From an uncultured Clostridia bacterium (GTDB lineage: Bacteria; Bacillota; Clostridia; TANB77; CAG-508), in the NCBI GenBank assembly GCA_944387405.1, contig CALXET010000011.1, positions 1-46,886 of the forward strand: 46,886 bases of DNA. The letters are read 5' to 3'. Under the pieces are notes generated by a model. The model had not been told where the DNA came from. It searched no databases and saw nothing but the letters and a program-made list of their open reading frames with translations. This document shows positions 34,722 to 44,536 of the stretch, piece by piece. Position 1 is the first letter of the stretch, and every line of letters begins with the position of its first letter. The position numbers and the translations under genes are program-made.

Positions 34722-35874
34722 TTAATTTATTGTAGGTTTTATAGTGAGTTTGCGTTTATTTTTTTTAAAATAATTAATATATTTTGAATTCTTTAGAAAA
34801 TGTTTTAAATTAGCAAGCAAAAGAATAGTAAGACTAATTGCAAATACTAGAATTAAGATTAAATATTTATATATAGGTCCATCTAATAAATTTAAAACAT
34901 ATTGGTTATTTAATAAAAGAGCTACTCCGAATAATATACTACAAAAGCAGAATGACATTTGCTTTGAATTAGAAATATTTGTCAATTTGGAAAATATATT
35001 TAATATAAGCATTAAATTTATACTTAAGTAAGAAAATGCTGATAATATCCAAAGAAATATAAACAAAGCATCAATTCTTTGGAAGAATACACCGAATTCT
35101 AAAATTCTTACTAATAAGTATACAGACATAATCTCATCACTTTTTGTTATAAATGGAAATGTTAATATTAATGTTGATGTAATAAAAAGTAAAAATAGAA
35201 AAGATAGTATCATTGAAATTATTGTTACTTTTTTAAAGTCTTTTTTTTCTTTAAGAAGAGGCATCAAAAACAATAGATAAGTTATAATATTAAAAGCATG
35301 TATATTTGAAAGCCCAGTTATAAAAGTTGTTTTAAAGTTTTCTCCGAATATAGGAAAAATTCTATTTATATTAATATGTCCGACTTATACCGAAAAGAAT
35401 TACAAATAAGCTTAAAATTATAACAGGAAAAATTAATGCATTAGTCTTTAAGATTGATCTTTTTCCAAAAAAGTTTGCTACTGCAATAGCTATAAAGAAA
35501 AATAGAAAGACATATAAGTGAGGAGCTTTTGGAAAGTAAATTACTTTTATAATACTTATAAATTTCAATATTACGGTACAGATAACTAAAGCAAAGAAAA
35601 TTATATACCCAATGCCAATTATAGTTTTTAAGAATCTTCCACCTAAATATTCCGAAATATCAATGATGTCAGAATTTTTAAAATTTTTGAAACATTTATA
35701 TATAATTATAGATATTATAAAAGCAAGAAATCCTACTTCTACTAAGTTTAAAATAGAACCAGTAGAAGTTGTTTGTATAATTGTTTTAGGGATATTTAAT
35801 ATTATTTGATTAATTATTAGAATAAGTAAAAAATAAATAGCTTCTTTTTTACCAATTTTATTATCAGAATCCAT
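34722..35874 (-). CDS. gerAB: GerAB-family spore germinant permease, read through a +1 shift at CGG
   Basis: Two frames together give a 383-residue polytopic protein of the GerAB/spore permease family, its usual length. The first (from ATG 35874) covers residues 1-164: IGKKEAIYFLLILIINQIIL, DISEYLGGRFLKTIIGIGY and IFPVIILSLFVILFGIS. It then meets in-frame CGG (35382-35380), followed by ACA TAT TAA. Skipping C gives Gly, then HINI and NRIFPIFGENFKTTFITG, and the frame runs on through MPLLKEKKDFKKV to 34722. The length is 3n+1. Read in zero frame it stops after 167 residues. GerAB forms the membrane channel-like part of the germinant receptor. Confidence 0.88.
35379..35382 (-). other. CGG(A) +1 frameshift site in gerAB
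   Basis: AGT CGG ACA TAT TAA in the zero frame; AGT-C-GGA-CAT in the restored frame, giving Ser-Gly-His. CGG is codon 165. Confidence 0.78.
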
Positions 35875-35897
35875 TTAATAAATCTACCTCCAAAAAA

Positions 35898-37623
35898 TTA
35901 TTTTTCCTTCCATTTCATACTGATATTTTCTTCACTTATAGGTCTTTTTGTATTTAAAAAGTCACTTCTTTTTTCAATTTTCCAAATAGGGTTTGCAAAA
36001 AAAGTATTTACAGTATCTTTATTTCCAGATGGAACGTAAGGAGAAAAGTAAGATACTCCAAAAGATTTCATATCATTTAGATATATAAGTTCTAAAAATA
36101 TTCCTACACTTATTCCTAAAAATCCAGCCATAAATCCTAATATTATATATAAAAATCTAAATATTCTAAGGCAAAATACGAGTGAGTAATCTGGAATTGC
36201 AAAAGAACATATTCCAGTAATTGCAACTACGATAATAAGAATAGGGCTTACAATATTTGCAGAAACTGCAGCTTCTCCTAAAATCAATCCTCCTATTATT
36301 CCGAACTGTAGATCCAATTGGAGAAGGAATACGAAGACTTGCTTCACGTATTAATTCAAAAGATATTTCCATAATTAATATTTCAAATATTACAGGAAAA
36401 GGAATAGATTTTCTTCCAGCAGAGATAGCAAATACTAGATCTGTAGGTATTAATTCTTGATGATAATTTATTACTGCTACATAAAGTCCTGGTAGTAATA
36501 TAGATATTGCAAATGCTAGAATTCTAATAAATTTTATAAAATTAGAGAACTGATGCTTTTCATTTAAATCTTCCGGAGAAGATAAAAAATCAATAAAGAC
36601 TGCAGGAGCAATAAGTGCATATGGAGAGCCATTTACTAAAATAACTACTCTTCCTTCTAAAAGACTAGTAGAAGCTCTATCTGGCCTTTCTGTTGCAAGA
36701 AGTTCTGGAAAAAGTGCTGAAGTATTATCTTGAATCAATCTATCTAATGTGTCAGAATTTAAAAGAGAATCTATTTTTAGATTGTTTATTCTATAACGAA
36801 CTTCGTTTACTAAATCATCATTAGTAATATTCTTCATATAACAAATTGAAATATCAGTTTTCGATATTTTACCAACAGATAATTTTTCAATTATCAAATT
36901 TTCATTATTAATCAACCTTCTGAGCATTGATGTATTTGTTCTTATATTTTCAACAAATCCTTCTTGAGAACCACGAATTACAACTTCATTAGTTGGTTTT
37001 TCAACACTTCTTGATTCAAAACCTTTTGCTTCAATTAAAAAGCAAGTATCAATAGTATCTATAAAAAGAGCTGTGAATCCTGTATTTACTGCTAAAAAAA
37101 CTTCGTCATATGTTTTTGCTGTTTTAACATTATTTTGAGGAATTAGTGAATTATAAATATAATTTGAAATAGTTTGTAAATTTAGTTTTCTAAAATTTAA
37201 ATTATTTTCTTTACTTTGTTTTTCTTCTTTTAAAGTTTTTGTATAAGAAGGAGGAGTAGAAATAATATTTTCTTTTTCTTTATACATATTATTTTTATTT
37301 TTCATCATTAAAGGCTTTAAAACATAGTTATTAATATTATCTGAGTCGGTCATGCCATCAATATAGAAAAGTAAACCAGAATACATATTTCCTTTAATAT
37401 TGATATTTAGATTTCTTAGAACAATATCACTATTTATGAGTACATTGTATTTCACTGTTATAAAATCTTGATTTTGCTTTAAAGATTTACTTATAGGTTT
37501 ATTTGCTTTTACTTCTAAATTAGGATTAATATTATTTGATGTTTGTGATTGTGATAAGTTATAAGAATATGTTTTTGTATTATGATAAGAAAAGATTTTA
37601 GAAAATTTGTCTTTAAAATTCAT
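35898..37623 (-). CDS. gerAA: GerAA-family spore germinant receptor subunit, read through a +1 shift at CGG
   Basis: The joined frames give 574 residues of the GerA family. The N-terminal soluble part has VKYNVLINSDIVLRNLNI, the GFTALFIDTIDTCFLIEAKG segment, the VIRGSQEGFVENIRTN signature and ATERPDRASTSLLEGRVVIL. The membrane part has GLYVAVINYHQELIPTDLVF and FELIREASLRIPSPIGSTV. Codon 441 is CGG (36303-36301). In zero frame the protein becomes a basic nonsense tail ending at 36166. Skipping C gives GIIGGLILGEAAVSANIVSP, the strongly conserved GerA helix, and the frame continues to 35898. The length is 3n+1. A sigma-G-like promoter precedes it. Confidence 0.9.
36300..36303 (-). other. CGG(A) +1 frameshift site in gerAA
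   Basis: ACA GTT CGG AAT AAT in the zero frame; GTT-C-GGA-ATA in the restored frame, giving Val-Gly-Ile in the conserved membrane helix. CGG is codon 441. Confidence 0.82.
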
Positions 37624-37654
37624 AAATTATTTTTACCCTCCATATATTTAAATG

Positions 37655-37685
37655 TAGTATGTACAAAAAGAAAAATATTTATCCA
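37655..37685 (-). promoter_or_regulatory. Sigma-G/sigma-F-like forespore promoter of the gerA operon
   Basis: On the minus strand: TGGATA (37685-37680), an 18-nt spacer, and CATACTA (37661-37655). The -10 is an exact match to the forespore consensus CATAMTA; the -35 has one departure from TGHATA. It lies 32 nt upstream of the gerAA start, as expected for a forespore-expressed receptor operon. Confidence 0.62.
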
Positions 37686-37757
37686 ATTTAGGAATAAAAT
37701 TCAAAATAACAAATATACATTAGTAAAAGTTTAAATACATAAATATTAGGAGGTTAT

Positions 37758-39236
37758 ATGGAAGATTTTAAAATATATCAAGATATTGCAAAGAGAACAG
37801 ATGGTGACATATATGTAGGAGTGGTAGGGCCAGTAAGAACTGGAAAATCAACATTTATAAAAAAATTTATGGAACAATTTGTACTTCCAAATATAGATAA
37901 TGAATATAAAAAAGAAAGGGCAATTGATGAACTTCCACAAAGTGCAAGTGGAAAAACAATAATGACAACAGAGCCAAAATTTGTTCCAAATGAAGCTGTT
38001 TTGATTAAAGTTCAAGGAAATGTGAAAATGAAAATAAGATTAGTTGACTGTGTTGGCTATCTTGTAAATAATGCAATAGGATATTTAGAAGACGATATGC
38101 CAAGGATGGTAAAAACACCATGGTCAGATGAGGAAATGCCTTTTGAAAAGGCAGCAGAAATTGGTACAAAAAAAGTAATTGAGGAGCATTCTACTATAGG
38201 AATATTAGTAACAACAGATGGATCTATTACAGATATTGAAAGAGAAGATTATGTAGAAGCTGAAGAAAGAGTTGTATCTGAATTAAAGGCAATTAATAAA
38301 CCATTTGTTATATTACTTAATTCCGAAAATCCAGAAAGTGATGAGTGTAAAAAATTAAGTAAAGAACTAGAAGAAAAGTATAAATCAAAAGTAATAAGAG
38401 TAAATTGTACTAAGATTACAGATATGGATATGGAAAATATATTTTCAAATTTATTATATGAATTTAATATTCAAAGAATAAATATAGATTTTCCAAGATG
38501 GGTTGATGGATTAGAAGATACTAATGAATTAAAAGAAAATTTGTATAAAAATATTAAAGAGATATTTGAAAATGTATGTAAATTGAAAGATATTGATTCA
38601 TGTAAGAATGGTCTTGAAAAAGTAGATATAATTAATAGAGTAAACATTGATAATATTGAACTAGGAACTGGTGAAGCGACTATTAAAGTAGAACTTAATG
38701 AGGATTTATTTTATAGTGTGTTAACAGATATAACTGGTGTTTGTATTAACAATGAAGGAGATTTATTTTCTACTATTAGTGAATTTTCAAAGATAAAAAA
38801 ACAATATGATAAGATTGAGTATGCACTATACGAAGTTAAGGAAAAAGGATATGGTATTGTAAACCCTGGAATAGATGATTTAATATTAGAAGAACCTGAA
38901 ATAGTAAAACAAGGCTCAAAATACGGTGTTAAATTAAAAGCTAAAGCACCATCAATTCATATGATAAAGGTAGATACTGAAACAGAAGTCTCTCCAATTG
39001 TTGGTAGTGAAAAACAGTCAGAAGATTTATTAAAATATTTATTATCAGAATTTGAAAATGATAAACAAAAAATATGGGAATCTAATATATTTGGAAAAAA
39101 TCTTCATGAACTTGTAAATGAAGGACTTCAAAATAAACTTATGAGAATGCCGGAAGACGCAAGGCACAAAATACAAGAGACGCTTCAGAGAATTGTAAAT
39201 GAAGGAAGCGGAGGACTAATTTGTATAATTTTATAG
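37758..39236 (+). CDS. spoIVA: SpoIVA, spore coat basement ATPase
   Basis: The 492-residue protein is a close match to SpoIVA along its length: MEDFKIYQDIAKRTDGDIYV start, Walker A GPVRTGKST (residues 24-32), MTTEPKFVPNEA, the LVDCVGYLV Walker B-type region, the ILLNSENP base-recognition-like segment, and a C-terminus ending GGLICIIL. It polymerises with ATP around the forespore, brought there by SpoVM (21258). TAGGAGG precedes the ATG. TATACATT (37714-37721) with GAATA upstream is a weak sigma-E-like promoter. The gene is divergent from gerAA and ends at a terminator. Confidence 0.98.
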   Translation: MEDFKIYQDIAKRTDGDIYVGVVGPVRTGKSTFIKKFMEQFVLPNIDNEYKKERAIDELPQSASGKTIMTTEPKFVPNEAVLIKVQGNVKMKIRLVDCVGYLVNNAIGYLEDDMPRMVKTPWSDEEMPFEKAAEIGTKKVIEEHSTIGILVTTDGSITDIEREDYVEAEERVVSELKAINKPFVILLNSENPESDECKKLSKELEEKYKSKVIRVNCTKITDMDMENIFSNLLYEFNIQRINIDFPRWVDGLEDTNELKENLYKNIKEIFENVCKLKDIDSCKNGLEKVDIINRVNIDNIELGTGEATIKVELNEDLFYSVLTDITGVCINNEGDLFSTISEFSKIKKQYDKIEYALYEVKEKGYGIVNPGIDDLILEEPEIVKQGSKYGVKLKAKAPSIHMIKVDTETEVSPIVGSEKQSEDLLKYLLSEFENDKQKIWESNIFGKNLHELVNEGLQNKLMRMPEDARHKIQETLQRIVNEGSGGLICIIL

Positions 39237-39243
39237 ATTAAAT

Positions 39244-39279
39244 AAAAGATATATGACAAAATCTATCATATATCTTTTT
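39244..39279 (+). terminator. Intrinsic terminator after spoIVA
   Basis: A 13-bp perfect stem (39244-39256 and 39266-39278) with a 9-nt loop; the 3' arm ends in T. Confidence 0.9.
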
Positions 39280-39398
39280 AATATTCTTATAATTTTACTT
39301 GATTTTAAATTTAATTTAGTGTGTTTTATATTACAAAAATGATAAAAAAATGTAACATAAAAAATATATAAATATTACAAAAAAATAGTCGATTTTTA

Positions 39399-39428
39399 TT
39401 GTACAAATAGCCTAAAATGGAATATAAT
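39399..39428 (+). promoter_or_regulatory. Possible promoter of the gene at 39464
   Basis: TTGTAC (39399-39404), 18-nt spacer, TATAAT (39423-39428). Confidence 0.5.
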
Positions 39429-39463
39429 AGTATATATAGGGAGTTTATTAAAGGAGAATAAAA

Positions 39464-40997
39464 GTGAAGAAAAAGAAGAAGTTTAAATTAGATTTAAAAG
39501 CTAAGATAATAATTGTAATATTAATTGTTCTAGTTGCTATTATGTCTGCTTTTATTGCAGCATCTCTAACTAAAAATATTGATGTTACAGATGTAGCACA
39601 ATCTGAAATATCAATTAAAGATATAGTAGAGAGTAATGATTGTGAATATATTACAGATACGGTGTCTGCAGAAGAAGGATACGATATAGATATATATTTA
39701 AAGTTTGGTAAAGACCCAGTAAGTATTGATGGTGTTTCTGCAGAGCCATATTATAGTACGGTATTTGATTCTATTGCTTTTAAAACTGGATACTTAAATG
39801 TAAGATTAATTGATGAATCTAGAGAAATTACTGCAAAGATAAAGTGTAATGAAACAAAAACGGCTGTAGTTAGTATTTTAATTAATGATGTTACTAAAGA
39901 TGAATATTTTTCAAACTTACTTTCAGAATATGCAAAACAAAAACCTTTAGAGATTACTCCTATTAACATGACTGTTTCTTCTACTGAACTTAAGGGGTTA
40001 ATTAATAACGACTGGAATCCTTCAAATGTTAATTTAGGATCTAAAGAGTCAACATTTAAAAAATATGATATTTATTTTGAAGAAGGAATTGAAATTAGAA
40101 ATATAAGTAAAAAAGTGTTTAATATAGTATTTAACGAGAAATATAAAAAAGATGTTATATCAGGAATTAAAGTAGGTACAGATTTAGAAGCAATAAAAGA
40201 TAGATTTGGAGATGCTCATTATGAGAAAACTGGATTAGTTCGGATATAAGACAAATGATTTTTACATATTTTTCTCATCAAATGATATATCAATTTATCC
40301 AAATTATAATTATTCAGAGGATTCATATGCAGAATTTGAAAATTTAGTTAAAGAATATAGTGAAAGTGATGATGAAAATAAATTATTAGATTTTACAGAT
40401 AAACTTACAGATATATGGCCAGATTACACATCTTATAATTACGATAAAAACTTTGTAGAAATAACATATTGTTTAAGAGGTGTTAAAATAGAATTTTCAT
40501 CAAGTAATGCAGAAGGAATACAAATTTATGAGAATTATAATGGAAAATTAAAAAATGAACAACCAAATTATTCTGATTTAACTTACAAAGTTGATCAAAA
40601 TTTAATTATTGAAAATGAAGAGGCTAGAAAAGTATCATTTGATATTATTGCAGATGATTCTTCGAATGAAGAATTAAAGTATAGTAATATTTTTACCTTA
40701 GAATATGGAATGGTTGCAGAGAATGATGAAAGAAAAAATAATATAAATGTTAGATGCAAAAATGGAGAATATCCCGATAATACATTAGATGATACTATTA
40801 TAATTAATGATTATATATGGGCTGATGATAGCCATCTAATATATAATATACAAGGGAAAGGCATTTATATGTATAATGCGATTACAAGAAATACGTCTAC
40901 AATTTTAGAAGGAGAAGAGACATATAAAATAAAGGGCTATGACAGAACTACAAAAACTTTACAATATGATGAAAAGTCAGTAATAATTAAATTTTAA
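39464..40997 (+). CDS. Membrane-anchored protein of unknown function, read through a +1 shift at CGG
   Basis: The start codon is GTG 39464 behind AAAGGAG. The basic N-terminus is followed by a membrane helix (residues 14-33, IIIVILIVLVAIMSAFIAAS) and an outward beta-rich region. Codon 260 is CGG (40241-40243), then ATA TAA. Skipping the C gives LV-G-YKTNDFYIFFSSNDISIY and an uninterrupted frame of a further 250 residues to TAA 40995-40997; this second part has no start codon with a binding site near its beginning. The shifted product has 510 residues and the length is 3n+1. The zero-frame product would be 261 residues. No family is recognised. The next gene begins 17 nt later. Confidence 0.75.
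40241..40244 (+). other. CGG(A) +1 frameshift site in the gene at 39464
   Basis: GTT CGG ATA TAA in the zero frame; GTT-C-GGA-TAT in the restored frame, giving Val-Gly-Tyr. CGG is codon 260. Confidence 0.72.
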
Positions 40998-41014
40998 AAA
41001 AGGTAAAAAGGGAA

Positions 41015-44000
41015 ATGAAGAAATTAAAACTAGTATTAAAGAGAATAGTAATAGCATATCTAATTGTATTTGTTACTTTTGCAGGTACTACGCAATCATT
41101 TGCTAAGACATATGACTCAGCTTGTGGTGAATATGTTTCAAAATATGCAGTAGATTTTATAAACAAGTATGGTGCAAATTCAGTTTATCAAGCTACATCT
41201 GAAGTTTCATGGTCTGGAGGATCATTTGGAAGTGGGACTTTGTATTGTTGTTGTACATCAGGTGTTAAGTATATGTATGAATTAGCATTAGGAGTTAATT
41301 TATATGATTATGGATATAGTGCTATGGCATCTGACAACTTTAATGCTCCTACTACATATTGGCAACATCTTCCTTTAAGTGAAGCAAAGCCTGGAGATAT
41401 ATTAGTAAAATCAGGACATGTTGAAATGTATATAGGAAATGGTCAGACAGCAAACTTTGGATCTAGTGGACCTGCAGCTAAAATTGGATCTGACATAAAT
41501 AGGTTCTCTGAGGTTATTAGATTAAATGGCGTTGATGTTAATCCAAATGGTGTTATTTCAAGTTCATCAGATTATGATGAGGAAAAAGATAGTATTTATG
41601 GTGCAAATGGATTTATTTATCAGGGTGTTGCGACTTTATCTGGATACGAGAGTGGAGGAACGCTTGGTAAGTGGTTATTTGATACATTACTTGATATATT
41701 AGATTGGATTATTGGTATATTAACATATCTAATTAGAATTGTCATTGTAGGTTGGGTTGTAATAATAGAAAGAGTATTTATAGATGGAATAGTAAATCTT
41801 GTTACAGGAGTAAACAATACTTCGGATTCTGAAGAAGAAACTGAAGAGACTCAAACAGAAGAAGAAGGGGAAGCTGAAGAACCAGTAGAGCCAATTGGTG
41901 ATCCAAATGATCCTGAAGGAGGATATGTAGGAACAGGTGTACAAGGAATTTCAAATATAGGTTCAAAAACACAAATAACAACTTCATCAGAAGCAAATGT
42001 TACAGTAGAAAATATAGTATTTAATAGAGTTCCAATATTAGATGCAAACTTCTTTAATTTCGAAACAGCATTAACTACTGAAGATAATGATGCTTCAAAA
42101 GTTTTAGTGGCACAACTTGATAAAGGTGGAATAGTTTATTTATTAAAAACAGCTATAGCAACGTGGTACTATGTATTTAGAATAATGGCAGTTGCTGTAA
42201 TGCTTATAATATTAATTTATTTAGGTATAAGACTTTCAATTACTACTGCTGCAGAAGGAAAAGCAGTATATAAAGAAATGCTTATAGGATGGGTTGCAGG
42301 ATTTATATTATTATTTGTGATGCATTATATTATGTATTCAGTATTACTGATTAATGAAGGCTTTGTAAATTGGATTGCATCAACCCAAGTAGATGAGAAT
42401 GGAGATGAAATATCTCTGTATGAAACTGTTAGATCTAAAGCGTACGAGATAAAAGCAAGTACTGGTTGGTCTGGTATGATAATGTACATAATTTTAGTAT
42501 ATTATGCAGTCAAATTCTTACTTATCTATTTAAAAAGATATTTTACAATTGCAATACTCGCAGTATTTTCGCCAGTAGTAGCATTATCGTATGCAGTTGA
42601 GAAGATAAATAAAAATGGAAAAAATGCAGCAATTTTTGGAACATGGCTGAAAGATTTTATATATACAGCGTTACTTCAATCAGTACATGCACTTATATAT
42701 GTAGTATTTATAGGAACTGCGTTAAAACTTACAGAAGAATCTTTAATGGGTATAGCACTAAGCTTGGTATTCTTACACTTTATGGCAAAAGCAGAAGGCA
42801 TTTTCAGAAAGATTATGGCATTTTCATCTGGTGCAGATGACGTAATGGATACAGCAATTCCTTCACTTGCTAAAGCTAGTATTGCTGGAAAAAGTGTAAA
42901 AGACTTAGGAAGCAGATATGCAAGAGGTATAAATAAAACTGTTTTAAAACCAGTAGGAACTGCTATAGGTACTGGAGCTTCTAGAATTGGAGATAGATTA
43001 AAAGATGCATTAACAGAAGATAAAATGATAGATGGTGAAAAAGAAACAAAAGCGTCTTTATCAGAAGCAGAAGAAAGAAAAGCACAGAAAGAAAAAGAAG
43101 TTAAGGCTAAAAGGAAACAAGAAGTGGCAAGGGCAGTTAGAGTTGCAACAGATACTATAGGTGGTGTAGCTCTTGGAATTGGAGCTTTCCCAGGGCTTGT
43201 AATAGATCCAACAGTTGGACTTGCAATGTTTGCTAAATCAGCAGACTTATTCTTAGATGCAAAAAATGGAATAGGAACTGTTCCTCCGATAAGAAGACCT
43301 AGAGTAAGAGATAAAAAGAGATATACTTTCAATGGTATGTTAGTTCGTGATAGTATAGCAGCAAGAGAAATAATGGATAGATTAGATGCAGACGGAGTAG
43401 AATATACAGTTAAAAATGGTAATATTAAAGCCGGTCAAGGTGTTTTAAATAGGAGAAAAATAAATAAGAAATATTTACCAGAGAATTTAAGAAGAAGAAA
43501 TCTAGGAGAGCGAATTTTAATGGGTGGAGCAGGACTTGCGACAGGTACTGCATTTGTTAATAGACTAAAGAGATCTGATAATAATGTAAGAGATGTTAGA
43601 GAAGATATTAGAAACGAAGCAAAGATTAGATTATACAGCAAAGCAGAAGAAAAAGAAAAAGCTATTGTTAGACAGTATAAAGATATTAAAGCTATGCAAG
43701 ATGCTCAGTTAGATTTAATTGAAAAAATAGACCCAGTAAAGGCAGATAGATTAAGGGCAGAAAGAGATAAGCAAATAGATTCAGTTTTATCTGATTTAGT
43801 AAATCCAGTAACAATAGATGATGTAAGTAAAGCAGTTAGTGAATATGAAAAAAAGTCCGGAATTGCATCATTTGGTTCTGATTTAACTGGATTAGATGCA
43901 GTACAGAGACAAGTTGCTACAGAACAATATGTACAAGGAGTAACTGCTGAACTAAATAAAGTATTTGCAGAAAAACAAAGTAAGATTAGAGTTGGAGAGC

Positions 44001-44446
44001 AGTTTACAATTACTTTGAAGAACAAATTAGGTGAAATGTATGGTGATCCAACTTTAATGGGACAAAGAGCTACTGATGAAGAGCCATCTATTCCAGATCA
44101 AAGAAGTACAACTAAAAATGAAAGAGGCAGAAGTAGTAGAGGTGGAAGAGATGGATTAACAAGAGAACAAATGAATGATCCAAACTTTTCAAGAAATGCT
44201 CCTCAGCAAAATGGCGGAGTTTCTCCAGATAATATAGTAGATGCTATTAGAAGTTCCGCAAAAGCAGCAGGTGCTGTTGAAGTAGATAGAGAATCTACAG
44301 ATCTTTCAGATGAAAGAGTAAGAGCTATTGAATCTGTAGCTTCAAAGATAGTTGAACTTGAAGATTTAAATACTGAAGCATCTGAACTTGGAGATGATCC
44401 ATTATATGATATAGATGAGGTATTAGAGAAGTTAAAAGACTTATAA
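41015..44446 (+). CDS. NlpC/P60-like peptidoglycan hydrolase fused to a VirB6/TrbL-like membrane protein
   Basis: The 1143-residue protein has a signal peptide (residues 1-30); a Cys/His peptidase-like domain (about 33-170; CCCTSGVKYMYELALG with the likely nucleophile Cys, PGDILVKSGHVEMYIGNG with the His); a paired membrane segment (about 215-250); an acidic linker (EEETEETQTEEEGEAEEP); five or six membrane helices (about 370-610) of the VirB6/TrbL type, e.g. YVFRIMAVAVMLIILIYLGI and FTIAILAVFSPVVALSYAVE; and a basic, helical cytosolic tail (about 620-1143). No other type IV secretion genes are in the window. It may be a stand-alone envelope machine or a partner of distant genes. It is probably co-transcribed with the gene at 39464. 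Confidence 0.8.
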   Translation: MKKLKLVLKRIVIAYLIVFVTFAGTTQSFAKTYDSACGEYVSKYAVDFINKYGANSVYQATSEVSWSGGSFGSGTLYCCCTSGVKYMYELALGVNLYDYGYSAMASDNFNAPTTYWQHLPLSEAKPGDILVKSGHVEMYIGNGQTANFGSSGPAAKIGSDINRFSEVIRLNGVDVNPNGVISSSSDYDEEKDSIYGANGFIYQGVATLSGYESGGTLGKWLFDTLLDILDWIIGILTYLIRIVIVGWVVIIERVFIDGIVNLVTGVNNTSDSEEETEETQTEEEGEAEEPVEPIGDPNDPEGGYVGTGVQGISNIGSKTQITTSSEANVTVENIVFNRVPILDANFFNFETALTTEDNDASKVLVAQLDKGGIVYLLKTAIATWYYVFRIMAVAVMLIILIYLGIRLSITTAAEGKAVYKEMLIGWVAGFILLFVMHYIMYSVLLINEGFVNWIASTQVDENGDEISLYETVRSKAYEIKASTGWSGMIMYIILVYYAVKFLLIYLKRYFTIAILAVFSPVVALSYAVEKINKNGKNAAIFGTWLKDFIYTALLQSVHALIYVVFIGTALKLTEESLMGIALSLVFLHFMAKAEGIFRKIMAFSSGADDVMDTAIPSLAKASIAGKSVKDLGSRYARGINKTVLKPVGTAIGTGASRIGDRLKDALTEDKMIDGEKETKASLSEAEERKAQKEKEVKAKRKQEVARAVRVATDTIGGVALGIGAFPGLVIDPTVGLAMFAKSADLFLDAKNGIGTVPPIRRPRVRDKKRYTFNGMLVRDSIAAREIMDRLDADGVEYTVKNGNIKAGQGVLNRRKINKKYLPENLRRRNLGERILMGGAGLATGTAFVNRLKRSDNNVRDVREDIRNEAKIRLYSKAEEKEKAIVRQYKDIKAMQDAQLDLIEKIDPVKADRLRAERDKQIDSVLSDLVNPVTIDDVSKAVSEYEKKSGIASFGSDLTGLDAVQRQVATEQYVQGVTAELNKVFAEKQSKIRVGEQFTITLKNKLGEMYGDPTLMGQRATDEEPSIPDQRSTTKNERGRSSRGGRDGLTREQMNDPNFSRNAPQQNGGVSPDNIVDAIRSSAKAAGAVEVDRESTDLSDERVRAIESVASKIVELEDLNTEASELGDDPLYDIDEVLEKLKDL

Positions 44447-44464
44447 AATTAAATAATATATTAT

Positions 44465-44494
44465 GAAGAAAGTAGAAATACTTTCTTCTTTTAT
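44465..44494 (+). terminator. Intrinsic terminator
   Basis: A 10-bp perfect stem (44465-44474 and 44479-44488) with a GAAA tetraloop, followed by a short T run. Confidence 0.9.
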
Positions 44495-44536
44495 AGATTA
44501 TAGAATTTTTAAATTTATGTAGGAAGGATTAATATT

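Noticed and set aside
40710..40997. Separate small gene starting at ATG 40710
   Set aside because: No binding site, and the same frame is open back to the CGG site, so it is the end of the longer recoded gene.
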